Notes under the pieces: model-generated
Told to the model about the DNA's origin: nothing
The model's database searches: none
Seen by the model: only the letters and a program-made list of their open reading frames with translations
Source: Oscillospiraceae bacterium
GTDB taxonomy: Bacteria > Bacillota > Clostridia > Oscillospirales > Acutalibacteraceae
Reading direction: 5' to 3'
NCBI GenBank assembly: GCA_031267965.1
Contig: JAIRYC010000031.1
Span: 1-36,718 of the forward strand
Length of the DNA stretch: 36,718 nucleotides
Shown: piece by piece, positions 23,519-31,976 of the stretch
Layout of the letters: each line of letters opens with the position of its first letter
How positions within the stretch are numbered: position 1 is the first letter of the stretch
Made by a program: the position numbers and the translations under genes

Positions 23519-26422
23519 TCATTCCTTATCGGCAACCCAGCGGTTCATCAGATCCACAACGCGTTCCGTGCTGTGCCCGTCGCAAGCCCCCATTTGCCGT
23601 TTACGGAATGCCGAAAGTTTATCGGTGCGCGGCTGTGCAAGCGTTTTTCGCAGCGCTTCTGGCAAATCTACCCAGTCCGTCGCCAGCACACCAGGAAGGT
23701 CATCCGGAAAACTCAGGTAAAATTCACGCTCATAGTCCTCCCAGTCCGGGCAGTAGAACAGCACAGGCTTACCCAGCAGCGACGCTTCCTGCACCACGGC
23801 GGAATAGTCTGTCACCAGCACATCACAGACTGAGAGCATGTCCGCCAGCGGCTCGTTGGTGTAGTCGCGCACACGGCGATAGTGCTGTCCGGCAATATAC
23901 GTCTCACGGCTAAGCGGGTGTCGGTGTATGACAAAGATCTCGTCCTGCTCCAGCGACTGCGAAAGTTTTTTCCAGCGGATTTTGGGGTCAAAAACGCCTG
24001 CGCGCGAGGTTGGACAGTAGACATACACTTTTTTGCCGCGCAGCACAGGATGGTTGTGGAGCATACGCTCACGGCGGGCTTGCATCGCGTCCGCGTCCAA
24101 AAGTGTATCCGTATGTGGAGAGCCGAGCGGCAGGACACGCTCCGGCTCCAAATTAAAGGCATGCGCGGCAAAATCACGGCATTCTTCCCCGCTGACTATC
24201 GCCGCGGTGTATTGCGCGTGTGCCTTCTCCTCCGCAGAACGCGGCCTGCTGAGGGGCGCGTCCAATGCAAAGCGCTTGTAGGCTCCGCAAGCGTGCCAAA
24301 TCTGCAGGACGCGCTGATCTCCGCGCAAGCGGAATTCTGCGAGGTCGGGCACTGTGCCGTCCGTGATTATGATCCGCGTGGTCATCAGGTGCAGGAAGCC
24401 CACTGTCCGCTGCCAGAGTGAGTGCGGCAGCGCTGCGGCAAAAACGCGCTTTTGACCATCTAAACGCTCGTATACCAGACGCAAATCCTCCGGTAGGGCG
24501 CGGGAATCCTTTCGCGCGGCGTGCTGATTGCGTTCTGTGTGGCGTGAGGTTGTATAGCTGCTTGCCGGACGTGCTGTGTAGAACAGTGTTTCATTCCGCA
24601 AAGGCAGACGGTGGAACATCGCGCGCATCATGTGCAGAAAAAAATTGCCGGGCAGGGCGGAGATGAACTGTGCGCGTCTGCTAATTGCCGTACTCCGGCG
24701 GCGGAAGCTCATTAACGTAGAACGCATATGCAAGCAGCGTGTCTTGACACGTAGCTCCGGCGGCAGAAGCGCACCCTCGCGCCGCAGTGCCGCGAGTAGC
24801 TCGTCCTGCGTCAGCGTGAGATAGAGAGCGGTTTCCGGTAGGCGCACAAAGGACGCGTTTTGATAGAGCCGGCAGCAGTCCAGCGCAGAGTCCGCCGAAA
24901 ATGTAAAGCGTACTCCTTGCAAATGCCGCAGCCGCAACAGCTTATTCTCCCAGAGCAAATCCAGCGGATAATCCGGCGCTTGCTCCATACGCTCACGTCC
25001 TGCGGTTAGGCTGCCTGAGTCAAAATAAAGTTGCGCACTGGCATATTGACCAACGCGTTCACCGTCAAAACGCGAGTATGGCGCAGTGGTAAAGCCCGCG
25101 TCAGGCTCTTTTTTGATTGCGTGCCAGTGCCGCTGTAACGCCTTGGGATCAAGCCGCGCAGGACGTTCCAAAATCAGCAGATAGCGTGTCCCCGCCTGCT
25201 CCAGCGCCGCCTGCTTGATTGCGGCCTGCCGCTCGCCCGGTCGTGTCTCCGGAACAGACAAAAAGCGCAAACGCGGGTCGGTCAGATCAGCCGGGAATAA
25301 TGGCTCAAGGCGCTCGTCGCACAAAAGCTCAAAAAACGGAAGCGTTTGTGCACCAAGGCTTTCGAGTTGGGCTGCAAGCTCGTCCGCAGTGCGCTCTCCG
25401 CAGAGCAGTATGGTGACCTTGCGGGTATCGGCAGCTTCCTCAATGCTGGTTGGCAGGTCGCCGCCAAGAAGAATATCAGCGTGGGCGCGGCGCAGGATTG
25501 CCTTGCCCGAATTGCTGAGCATTTCGTATTCATGCAGCACAGCGCGCGTGGCGGTTGATAAAAGCTCCGGCGTGATGTTGTAAAATCGGCGGTAAAACCG
25601 GTACAGCAACACAGTCAGCAGCTTGCCGCGTACTTGGTCAAGGTAAGCTGCACGGGCACGCTTTGCCTCGCGGCGCGGGAAGTCGCCCAGCGCGTTTGCG
25701 ATTTCGCCGTCAAAGTATTCTTCCGCCTGCCGCTTAATCTGCCCGTATGCCGAGATATAGCTGGCAAGCTCTGCCTGCGTGGGTAAGGAATCTTCAAATG
25801 GTTCCTCGCGCCATTCGGAAAATCCTTTGCGCGCACTGGCAACCGCCTGCGTTGCAAATGCAAATGTAAGTGTGAACAGCGCGTCTGCCGCATAGCCAAA
25901 GTCCTCCATAAAATGCAGGTCAAGGCGGCGGATGTCCTCAAGCCGGTAGAGCTTGTTACTCACAGATGGGTTCCAAAGCAGACGGAAATCCGTGCATCTA
26001 ATAGATCGGTGCAAGGAGAGAGCGTCCGCGGAAGTGAAATCATGCCGGCCGAGCGCGCCAAAGCTGCGCTGGCGACCGACTACAAGCGTGGCATTTTCTT
26101 TTTCGGCCGTCTGTAAAAGTCCCGACAGGAAACGCGGTGTAAAGCGGTTTTTGCTGTGCAGAAACGCGGCGTATTTTCCTTTGGCCGCCGCCAGACCGGC
26201 ATTGCGCTGCTCTGTGAACGGCGTATTTGCGGGAACTGTGACAAGCCGCCCGCGCTTGCCGCCAAAACGCTGAAGCCGACGCAGTATGTCAGCAGGCGTA
26301 TCCTCCGGGGCAACACAAACAAGCTCCCAGCCAGCAAGTGTCTGACGGCGCAGACTATCCAAGGCGGGCTGTAGGTTCTCCCACGGAGGGGAAATTGTAA
26401 AGATTACACTGAGCTTTGGCAT
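23519..26422 (-). CDS. Two-domain glycosyltransferase / CDP-glycerol glycerophosphotransferase
   Basis: This 967-residue protein starts with a family 2 glycosyltransferase domain (about 1-240: PKLSVIFTIS, SLRRQTLAGWELVCV, NAGLAAAKGKYAAFLHSKN). A long middle region holds a second GT2-like stretch (about 335-520: VTILLCGERTADELAAQLESLGAQTL). The C-terminal third is a TagB/TagF-type domain, with LQIWHACGAYKRF (about 705), VLPLGSPHTD (about 765) and VLVTDYSAVVQEA (about 868). It should add sugar and glycerol- or ribitol-phosphate units to a teichoic acid or surface polymer at the inner membrane face. The key residues of the C-terminal domain are present; the GT2 active site is less clear. GGAGG lies 12 bases before the ATG. 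It is divergent from sigK. Confidence 0.85.
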   Translation of the reverse strand: MPKLSVIFTISPPWENLQPALDSLRRQTLAGWELVCVAPEDTPADILRRLQRFGGKRGRLVTVPANTPFTEQRNAGLAAAKGKYAAFLHSKNRFTPRFLSGLLQTAEKENATLVVGRQRSFGALGRHDFTSADALSLHRSIRCTDFRLLWNPSVSNKLYRLEDIRRLDLHFMEDFGYAADALFTLTFAFATQAVASARKGFSEWREEPFEDSLPTQAELASYISAYGQIKRQAEEYFDGEIANALGDFPRREAKRARAAYLDQVRGKLLTVLLYRFYRRFYNITPELLSTATRAVLHEYEMLSNSGKAILRRAHADILLGGDLPTSIEEAADTRKVTILLCGERTADELAAQLESLGAQTLPFFELLCDERLEPLFPADLTDPRLRFLSVPETRPGERQAAIKQAALEQAGTRYLLILERPARLDPKALQRHWHAIKKEPDAGFTTAPYSRFDGERVGQYASAQLYFDSGSLTAGRERMEQAPDYPLDLLWENKLLRLRHLQGVRFTFSADSALDCCRLYQNASFVRLPETALYLTLTQDELLAALRREGALLPPELRVKTRCLHMRSTLMSFRRRSTAISRRAQFISALPGNFFLHMMRAMFHRLPLRNETLFYTARPASSYTTSRHTERNQHAARKDSRALPEDLRLVYERLDGQKRVFAAALPHSLWQRTVGFLHLMTTRIIITDGTVPDLAEFRLRGDQRVLQIWHACGAYKRFALDAPLSRPRSAEEKAHAQYTAAIVSGEECRDFAAHAFNLEPERVLPLGSPHTDTLLDADAMQARRERMLHNHPVLRGKKVYVYCPTSRAGVFDPKIRWKKLSQSLEQDEIFVIHRHPLSRETYIAGQHYRRVRDYTNEPLADMLSVCDVLVTDYSAVVQEASLLGKPVLFYCPDWEDYEREFYLSFPDDLPGVLATDWVDLPEALRKTLAQPRTDKLSAFRKRQMGACDGHSTERVVDLMNRWVADKE

Positions 26423-26604
26423 TGGTTCACCGCTCCTCCAAGATACAAGACAAGTGTTTTAGGATATATCAACACATGTTAAAAAGTATATCACGTTTTG
26501 AGCCTGAGCGCAATGCAGAGGAAGGATATAGCTATTTTTTTCATATACATCGCGCCCGCGTTCATGATGCATGTACTTACACTGCAAGCATAACGTAATT
26601 GGTC

Positions 26605-26642
26605 AACCCTCCAATCGCATAGTCTAAAGCGATTGGAGGGTT
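26605..26642 (+). promoter_or_regulatory. 14-bp hairpin covering the sigK ribosome binding site
   Basis: Arms 26605-26618 and 26629-26642 are perfect complements with a 10-base loop. The right arm contains GGAGGG, the Shine-Dalgarno sequence for the ATG at 26648. No T-run follows on either strand, so it is unlikely to be a terminator. In RNA the hairpin would hide the ribosome binding site. I see no clear sigma-A promoter in 26423-26604. Confidence 0.75.
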
Positions 26643-26647
26643 TGATT

Positions 26648-27337
26648 ATGTTACAAGCTTTATTCTCGTTGCTTACAAACGGATTCTTATTCTTTGCGCT
26701 GCATTTATCCAGAGGTAATTCGTTCCCGTCACCGCTGGGCACGCAGGAGGAGCGTCGTTGCCTCGACCTGCTCGCCAAAGGAGATACGCTCGCGCGTGAA
26801 AAGCTCATTAGCCACAATTTAAGACTCGTCGCGCACATAATCAAGAAATATTACGCCACTGCCACAGATCAGGATGACCTGATATCCATCGGCTCCATCG
26901 GTTTAATTAAGGCAGTTGATAGCTTTAAGCCCGAGAAAGGCGCCCGGCTCGCGACTTACGCAGCAAGATGTATAGAAAATGAAATCCTGATGCATTTCCG
27001 TGCGCAAAAAAAATCCGCGCAGGACGTTTCGCTGGAAGATCCAATTGAAACCGATGGCGAAGGCAACCCGTTAACACTCATGGATATCCTGTGCGCTGAG
27101 GATACGCTTGAGGACGAGGTCATCATGAATATTGAGTCTGAACGTCTGCGAAAGGTTATTGCGCAAATTAAAAACAGACGTGAGCGTGAAATCTTAATAC
27201 GGCGCTACGGTTTGGATGGAAGCGAACCGATGACGCAAAAGGAAATCGCCGCTGGAATGGGCATTTCACGCTCCTACGTTTCACGCATAGAAAGCAAAGC
27301 GCTAGAGTCAGTAAAAGCGGTTATGGGTGGGGATTAG
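26648..27337 (+). CDS. sigK: Sporulation RNA polymerase sigma factor SigK
   Basis: This 229-residue protein begins with a hydrophobic pro-sequence-like segment (MLQALFSLLTNGFLFFALHL) as in pro-sigma-K. It continues with region 2 (REKLISHNLRLVAHIIKKYY, DQDDLISIGSIGLIKAVDSF, ARLATYAARCIENEILMHFR) and region 4 (NRREREILIRRYGL, MTQKEIAAGMGISRSYVSRIESKAL). The order and spacing match SigK, which directs late mother-cell genes for coat and cortex. The coding frame is continuous, so no skin-type insertion is present. ATG 26648 is chosen over a TTG at 26633 because of the GGAGGG site. A convergent terminator follows. Confidence 0.95.
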   Translation: MLQALFSLLTNGFLFFALHLSRGNSFPSPLGTQEERRCLDLLAKGDTLAREKLISHNLRLVAHIIKKYYATATDQDDLISIGSIGLIKAVDSFKPEKGARLATYAARCIENEILMHFRAQKKSAQDVSLEDPIETDGEGNPLTLMDILCAEDTLEDEVIMNIESERLRKVIAQIKNRREREILIRRYGLDGSEPMTQKEIAAGMGISRSYVSRIESKALESVKAVMGGD

Positions 27338-27402
27338 GATTCTGAGAAGCCATATATTTTAAGCTTATTGTCCAACGCTTATTCATGCATTTCAAAAAGC
27401 AA

Positions 27403-27435
27403 AAAGAAACATAAGGTCAAGCCTCATGTTTCTTT
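27403..27435. terminator. Bidirectional terminator between sigK and the secreted-protein gene
   Basis: Arms AAAGAAACATAAGG (27403-27416) and CCTCATGTTTCTTT (27422-27435) pair with one mismatch around a five-base loop. A T-rich stretch follows on the plus strand and A-runs precede it, so it can serve both convergent genes. Confidence 0.75.
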
Positions 27436-27447
27436 ATTTTGTCATGC

Positions 27448-28143
27448 TTACAGTGTATAATACGGCTTATTGCCAAACGGGATGATATTAAACAATGTAA
27501 AAATTAGGTTGAGGAGATGCCAGAGAAAATCCGAAAGTCCCTGATCCTTTAAGGGCAGATCGGCCTGTGCGGCAAGATATTCTTCAGCGTAAGCATCCAA
27601 TTTATCCTGCGTCAAGTAGTAGGTTTCATATGCCTTAATGGCAGCTTTCTTCGCCGTGTCATAAATCTTCCATTTTTTGCTGTCGTAAAGGAAAGCAAAA
27701 TTGAGCGTATCATCGTTGTTGAGCGCGTCGCGGAGCTTTTTGCGATCCGGGACAATGAAAGTGCAAACATTCGGCGTATTTGAGTTAACGCTAGTACCGT
27801 TCCCCTGTTGAACTTCAACCGTAATCTGGTAAGTCCCGGCGGGCAAACCAAGCCCAACGGTAAAACCTGCGAAATTGGCAGAACCGCTGTTCACAGAGGT
27901 GGGCAATTCCTGTCCGGCGGAATCCTTGACAATCCACTTAACGACATTGCCGGGATAAACACCTGTCACCCAGACAAAGAAGTAACCTGGTTGGATGAAT
28001 TCACCATTTGGCGCTTTGCTTTCGGGCGTGTGCACGGTGATTTTCTCGTCAACGTCCACTTCGGCAGATGCATTGAATGCGGCACCTGAACCAAATAGCA
28101 TAAGCACGGCCAGCAAAATGGCAAGGATTCTTTTTGTTTTCAT
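27448..28143 (-). CDS. Secreted protein of unknown function
   Basis: This 231-residue protein starts with a clear signal peptide (MKTKRILAILLAVLMLFGSGAAFNASA, cleavage probably after ASA). A beta-rich domain follows (about 30-140: KITVHTPES, GYFFVWVTGVYPGNVVKWIVKDSAGQ, LPAGTYQITVEVQQGN) that looks like an extracellular immunoglobulin-like fold. A helical part comes next, and the C-terminus is hydrophobic (LSDFLWHLLNLIFTLFNIIPFG), perhaps membrane-associated. The ATG at 28143 has AAGGAGG upstream and lies at the start of the signal peptide, so the in-frame extension to 28179 is not used. I do not recognise the family. Confidence 0.8.
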   Translation of the reverse strand: MKTKRILAILLAVLMLFGSGAAFNASAEVDVDEKITVHTPESKAPNGEFIQPGYFFVWVTGVYPGNVVKWIVKDSAGQELPTSVNSGSANFAGFTVGLGLPAGTYQITVEVQQGNGTSVNSNTPNVCTFIVPDRKKLRDALNNDDTLNFAFLYDSKKWKIYDTAKKAAIKAYETYYLTQDKLDAYAEEYLAAQADLPLKDQGLSDFLWHLLNLIFTLFNIIPFGNKPYYTL

Positions 28144-28210
28144 AGGGTTTGACCTCCTTATGTACTTGCATACGAACAAATCGCTGCGGTGTTTAGAGAA
28201 TTCTGTGTCT

Positions 28211-28239
28211 AGTCTACCACATTTGGGCTAAAAACGCAA
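28211..28239 (-). promoter_or_regulatory. Promoter for the secreted-protein gene
   Basis: On the minus strand, TTGCGT (28239-28234) and TAGACT (28216-28211) with a 17-base spacer, about 65 bases before the ATG. Confidence 0.55.
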
Positions 28240-28334
28240 GCCCTTTCGTCTTATTTGTAAGAATAAAAAAGAGCGAGCTTGTCAGACTAAACAAGTCCAA
28301 TGGACACACTTCACATTTGTTCATATTTTAGCTA

Positions 28335-28362
28335 TTGCTTTTTGCGGCTGTTATGGTATAAT
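28335..28362 (+). promoter_or_regulatory. Promoter for the DegV-DUF368 genes
   Basis: TTGCTT (28335-28340) and a perfect TATAAT (28357-28362) with a 16-base spacer. The predicted start near 28369 lies about 30 bases before the chosen DegV ATG and argues against the earlier ATG-like start at 28373. Confidence 0.65.
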
Positions 28363-28399
28363 ATCACAAATAATGGCAGCAGATAGAATGGAGCGCGTA

Positions 28400-29242
28400 A
28401 TGCCGACTGTGCATATTTCTGCCGACAGTCCCTGCGATATGACCACCGAGCTTGCTTATACCAACAGCGTCACGCTCATTCCGCTTTACCTGCATTTTGG
28501 TGATGGCCAAGCCATGCGCGACGGCATTGAGATTACCGGGCGCGACGTAGTTGAGCATTACGAAAAGTCCGGCAAGCTGCCAAAAACCGCCGCACCGTCT
28601 ATCGGCGACTATCTTTCCGCTTGGGAACCGCTGATTCACGATGGCGGTGAAGTGTTGCATATCGCATTCTCTTCCGGCGTTTCGTCTGCATGCCAGACTG
28701 CGCGGATTGCCGCGCTGGAGTGTGGACACGTTCATGTGCTTGACAGCAAGCTGCTGTGCGGAGCATACACCCTTGCGGTACTGCACGCGTGTGAATTGCG
28801 TTCTCATGAGATAGGCATAGCCGAAATTGCGGTGGAAACGGCAGCGTTTAGCAAAGAACTTCACAGCGCGTTCCTTGTCGAGGACATTACCTTTCTCAGG
28901 GCGGGAGGGCGTTGCAGCGCGATGGAAGCGCTAGGTGCAAACTTATTCAAAATCCGTCCTTCACTGACGACACTTGACGGTAAACTCGTGCCTATGGGAA
29001 GTTATCGAGGCAAAATGGCGGATATCCGGCAGCGTTTTCTTAAAGATATGCTCACCCAATATCCTGTTGCCAATAACCACAAAAGCGCAATACTTGAATA
29101 CACAGTCTTGCCGCAAGGTGATATTGCGCCATTGGTAGAGATATTAGAAGACAGCGGGCACTTTAGTAAAATTATAACCTGTGAAACAGGCAGTGTCATC
29201 ACAGCGCACTGCGGCAAGGGTATGGTAGCCCTGTTCTTTTAA
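28400..29242 (+). CDS. DegV family fatty-acid-binding protein
   Basis: This 280-residue protein has DegV features. The N-terminal ISADSPCDMTTELA carries the Ser/Asp stretch that begins the lipid pocket. The fatty-acid carboxylate motif appears as IAFSSGVSSACQTA, and EDITFLRAGGRCSAMEALGANLFKIRPSLT is the second-domain signature. Family members bind a single fatty acid and in Firmicutes act as FakB partners of the fatty acid kinase FakA; no fakA gene is in the window. GGAG lies six bases before the ATG at 28400, and the resulting length is typical. The next gene follows after 11 bases. Confidence 0.9.
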   Translation: MPTVHISADSPCDMTTELAYTNSVTLIPLYLHFGDGQAMRDGIEITGRDVVEHYEKSGKLPKTAAPSIGDYLSAWEPLIHDGGEVLHIAFSSGVSSACQTARIAALECGHVHVLDSKLLCGAYTLAVLHACELRSHEIGIAEIAVETAAFSKELHSAFLVEDITFLRAGGRCSAMEALGANLFKIRPSLTTLDGKLVPMGSYRGKMADIRQRFLKDMLTQYPVANNHKSAILEYTVLPQGDIAPLVEILEDSGHFSKIITCETGSVITAHCGKGMVALFF

Positions 29243-29253
29243 TTGGAGGTCAA

Positions 29254-30123
29254 ATGAAACAATTTTTCTACCGTATATTCTGCGGATTTTTCCTTTGCTT
29301 TGCAGTGCTTGCGCCGGGCGTAAGCGGCAGTGTTATGGCGGTCATGATGGGAATCTACGAAGATTTGCTGGCAATTGTCGTGAACCCTTTCAAGAATTTT
29401 AAGAAAAACCTAAGTTGGTTGATTCCGCTTGGAATTGGCTCGGCAGTAAGCGCTCTGCTGTTCTTTATTGTGTTCAACCAACTGTTCAACACCTATCCTC
29501 TGGCGACGATTCTGCTCTTTCTTGGCCTCGTTGCAGGCAATCTGCCCGCCGTTTTTAACGACGCAAAATCGAATGGCTTTAAGGGTAAATATTTTATTCC
29601 CATGGTGCTTGCCTTTTTACTTGCACTGGGTTTAGGCGTGCTCCAAATTTCCCCCGCGGCACCAGACGCTCTATGGTATCTGGCAATTTGCGGCGTGATT
29701 GCTGGCGTGGCTTCTATGGTGCCGGGTATCAGCATCAGCATGACGCTCATGTTATTCGGGGTCTACGATAGATTAATGGCTGCCGCAAAAGGCAGTATTG
29801 ACGAGGCGTTGGTGTTTGTCGGTTTACGCACTGGTGAGGGCGGATTTTCATTTATCATTGCCGCTGGCGTGACGACACTGTGTTTTTTGGCCGGCATGTT
29901 TACCTTTTCGCGCCTGACCAAATCCGTTTTGGAACGCCACAGAGCCACCGCCTACTGGACGATTTTTGCATTTATGTGCGGCTCTTTAGGTGCAATCGTG
30001 CTGAAGCTGCCATTGGACGACCCCAATTTTTCATTCTGGCAGATGTTTTTATCACTCCCATTGGGAATTGGCATTTCGCTGGCATTCGTTCTGCTGGGCA
30101 AACGCATGCATCGTGGGGCGTAA
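29254..30123 (+). CDS. DUF368 membrane protein (PopT-type polyprenyl-phosphate transporter)
   Basis: This 289-residue polytopic membrane protein has about eight hydrophobic segments and two copies of the DUF368 signature: LAPGVSGSVMAVMMGIYEDLL near the N-terminus and SMVPGISISMTLMLFGVYDRLM near residue 155. The pseudo-repeat is typical. Members of this family have been shown to recycle undecaprenyl phosphate across the membrane for cell wall synthesis. GGAGG precedes the ATG, 11 bases after the DegV stop, so the genes are cotranscribed. A link between fatty acid supply and wall lipid carriers is suggested by position only. Confidence 0.9.
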   Translation: MKQFFYRIFCGFFLCFAVLAPGVSGSVMAVMMGIYEDLLAIVVNPFKNFKKNLSWLIPLGIGSAVSALLFFIVFNQLFNTYPLATILLFLGLVAGNLPAVFNDAKSNGFKGKYFIPMVLAFLLALGLGVLQISPAAPDALWYLAICGVIAGVASMVPGISISMTLMLFGVYDRLMAAAKGSIDEALVFVGLRTGEGGFSFIIAAGVTTLCFLAGMFTFSRLTKSVLERHRATAYWTIFAFMCGSLGAIVLKLPLDDPNFSFWQMFLSLPLGIGISLAFVLLGKRMHRGA

Positions 30124-30136
30124 TCATATATTTCGT

Positions 30137-30165
30137 TTGCATTTTGCGCGGAAGCGTGGTATACT
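30137..30165 (+). promoter_or_regulatory. Promoter for the YbjN-domain gene
   Basis: TTGCAT (30137-30142) and TATACT (30160-30165) with a 17-base spacer, about 40 bases before the ATG. Confidence 0.65.
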
Positions 30166-30205
30166 ATATACCATAATATTATAAATTAAGGTAGGTAGTG
30201 TTATT

Positions 30206-30679
30206 ATGAGTTACAGTGCAGTAATTGCAAAACAGGTTGACCTCTATTTGCATAGTCAGGATTGGCACTACGATTTCGATCAAGAAAATGGAGCTTTTGA
30301 TTTTGGAATGAACATCAGCGGTAAGGTTAAGAACTTGCGGATGAGAATTATGCTGGGCGACGACTATTTTACGGTCTACGCAATTGCCCCCATGCGCGCA
30401 GATGAGAACGACCTTGAGACGCTCGACTTGGTTAACGAATACCTTACACGGGCGAATTTTGGTTTGCGCACAGGTAACTTTGAGCTTGATTTCCGCGACG
30501 GTGAAATGCGCTATAAAGCATCGCTTTTTTGTGCGGATGAGGTGCCGTCGATTAAGATGATTGAACGTGTGGTTGATGTCCCCTTCCTGATGTGGAAGCG
30601 TTATGGCACTGGTATGATAAACGTGCTCTACGGCGGCAAATCCCCAGCGGATGAGATAGCGGCGGTCGAGACCGAATGA
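30206..30679 (+). CDS. YbjN domain protein
   Basis: This 157-residue acidic cytoplasmic protein resembles the YbjN/type III chaperone-like fold: an N-terminal helix, QDWHYDFDQENGAFDFGMNI, YFTVYAIAPMRAD, LDLVNEYLTRANFGLRTGNFELDFRDGEMRYK. The pattern of a short beta-sheet and a final long helix fits. No catalytic residues are evident; a chaperone-like or adaptor role is the family guess. It has its own promoter and a modest AAGGTAGG site before the ATG. The 144 bases after it show no gene or obvious terminator. Confidence 0.75.
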   Translation: MSYSAVIAKQVDLYLHSQDWHYDFDQENGAFDFGMNISGKVKNLRMRIMLGDDYFTVYAIAPMRADENDLETLDLVNEYLTRANFGLRTGNFELDFRDGEMRYKASLFCADEVPSIKMIERVVDVPFLMWKRYGTGMINVLYGGKSPADEIAAVETE

Positions 30680-30823
30680 TTTTGAACACACTCCAAGGTT
30701 GACAATTTTCAATCCCTTATTTATTGGCAGATAAGTCAGTTTGAGATATTTTTCATCTATATTGTTATATAATTGGACTAAAATGTTAAGTGTATACACT
30801 GCACGGCAAATCTGCCTTTTGTC

Positions 30824-31103
30824 TCAATGAGTTTGCGCAAACTTTGTTTGACCGCCAAGCAATGATTGCAGAGAGTCAGCGGCAAAACCCATTTGATTAT
30901 ATTTCTCATGGTCGTAAGTCCCCAAAATGCCGACGCTCATCAGCATAGCCAATGGCAACGCCCCATTCTTCGACACTGACGCATAATTTATTTACAGAAT
31001 CAATTTCCAAGCAATCTGGTGCAATATCAAATCTGTTCACATCAATAAGCTCCGACAAGCTGTCAAGAAAAATGCTCATGTTACAATTAGTTTTCTCTCC
31101 CAT
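30824..31103 (-). pseudogene. Small conserved-looking gene with one frameshift, function unknown
   Basis: The frame from 31103 (MGEKTNCNMSIFLDSLSELIDVNRFDIAPDCLEIDS...SVEEWGVAIGYADERRHFG) stops at 30906-30908. Shifting by one base at the GGGG run (30920-30923) continues as TYDHEKYNQMGFAADSLQSLLGGQTKFAQTH and ends at 30824-30826. The continuation is protein-like, so an intact gene of about 92 residues is likely. It lies just after rbgA on the same strand. I do not recognise it. A GTG at 31112 is an alternative start; no clear ribosome binding site is visible. Confidence 0.5.
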
Positions 31104-31112
31104 AACAATCAC

Positions 31113-31976
31113 TTAATCCAGTGTAATGCGTCCTAACTTGCCCGCGCGGTATTCATCCATCAATGTATGTGCCGCACGGCGCGTATCCACATTGTTGCCG
31201 CGCAGCAAAAATCCGCGTGAAAGAGCAATTGACTGCAACAACTCGTAATCAGCAGAAGAGTTTTCGTCCACATCTGCCGTTAAATCAACATGATAACGCT
31301 CTTGAATCCGCTCAGGATACCGTTGCCGCATGACGTGGAGGAAAGCGCACACCAGTTCCTCAACGTCCAAAATCTCGTCCTTTACGGAGCCGATAAACGC
31401 CAGACGCATGCCCACAACGGGATCATCAAACTTGGGCCAAAGTACACCTGGCGTGTCTAAAAGCTCCAGCCCATTGCCGATTGTAAACCAGTTTGTGCGC
31501 TTCGTAACGCCGGGACGGTCAGCCGCCTCAGCTTTGGCGCGCCCCGCCATGCGGTTAATAAACGATGACTTGCCGCAGTTGGGAATCCCAACCACCATAA
31601 AACGCAGCGCGCGCCCAACCATTCCCTTACTCTCATTGCGCGCGACTGTTTCTGTGCAAACCTTACGGGCAAGCGGAGCAAATGCGTTCAATCCGCGCCC
31701 GCTGCTACAATCAGCCGTCAACACGGCAATACCGTCGCGACGCAATTCTAAAACCCGGTGAACTGTGGTGTCAGCATCTGCCAAGTCGGCTTTGTTCAAC
31801 AACAAAATACGCGGTTTATCCACCAAAAGTTTATCAATTTCGGGGTTACGCCCCGAATGTGTAACTCGCGCGTCGATTATCTCTACGGCACCATCGCACA
31901 GGTGCAAATTTTCGTGAATCAAACGCCGCGTTTTTGCCATATGTCCCGGGAACCACTGAATTTGCGGTGTACTCAT
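31113..31976 (-). CDS. rbgA: Ribosome biogenesis GTPase RbgA (YlqF)
   Basis: This 287-residue circularly permuted GTPase has G4 first (LLLNKADLAD, about 58-67), then G1 (VVGIPNCGKSSF, about 128-139), G2 (PGVTK, about 155-159) and G3 (LLDTPGVLWP, about 172-181). The N-terminus IQWFPGHMAKT is the family hallmark. It acts in late assembly of the 50S subunit. It is the last of rplS-lepB-rbgA; its ATG overlaps the lepB stop by four bases. In Bacillus subtilis ylqF is also close to rplS. Confidence 0.95.
   Translation of the reverse strand: MSTPQIQWFPGHMAKTRRLIHENLHLCDGAVEIIDARVTHSGRNPEIDKLLVDKPRILLLNKADLADADTTVHRVLELRRDGIAVLTADCSSGRGLNAFAPLARKVCTETVARNESKGMVGRALRFMVVGIPNCGKSSFINRMAGRAKAEAADRPGVTKRTNWFTIGNGLELLDTPGVLWPKFDDPVVGMRLAFIGSVKDEILDVEELVCAFLHVMRQRYPERIQERYHVDLTADVDENSSADYELLQSIALSRGFLLRGNNVDTRRAAHTLMDEYRAGKLGRITLD

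Noticed and set aside
23212-23913. A 233-codon plus-strand frame
   Set aside because: It lies opposite the glycosyltransferase and HAD remnants, and its composition (Pro, Arg, Ser, His) is that of an antisense frame.
26605-26642. The sigK hairpin as a terminator for either neighbour
   Set aside because: Neither strand shows a T-run after the stem, and the right arm contains the sigK ribosome binding site.
30789-30800. 12-base perfect palindrome AGTGTATACACT
   Set aside because: It lies within an intergenic tail with no promoter or partner site; a palindrome this short can occur by chance.
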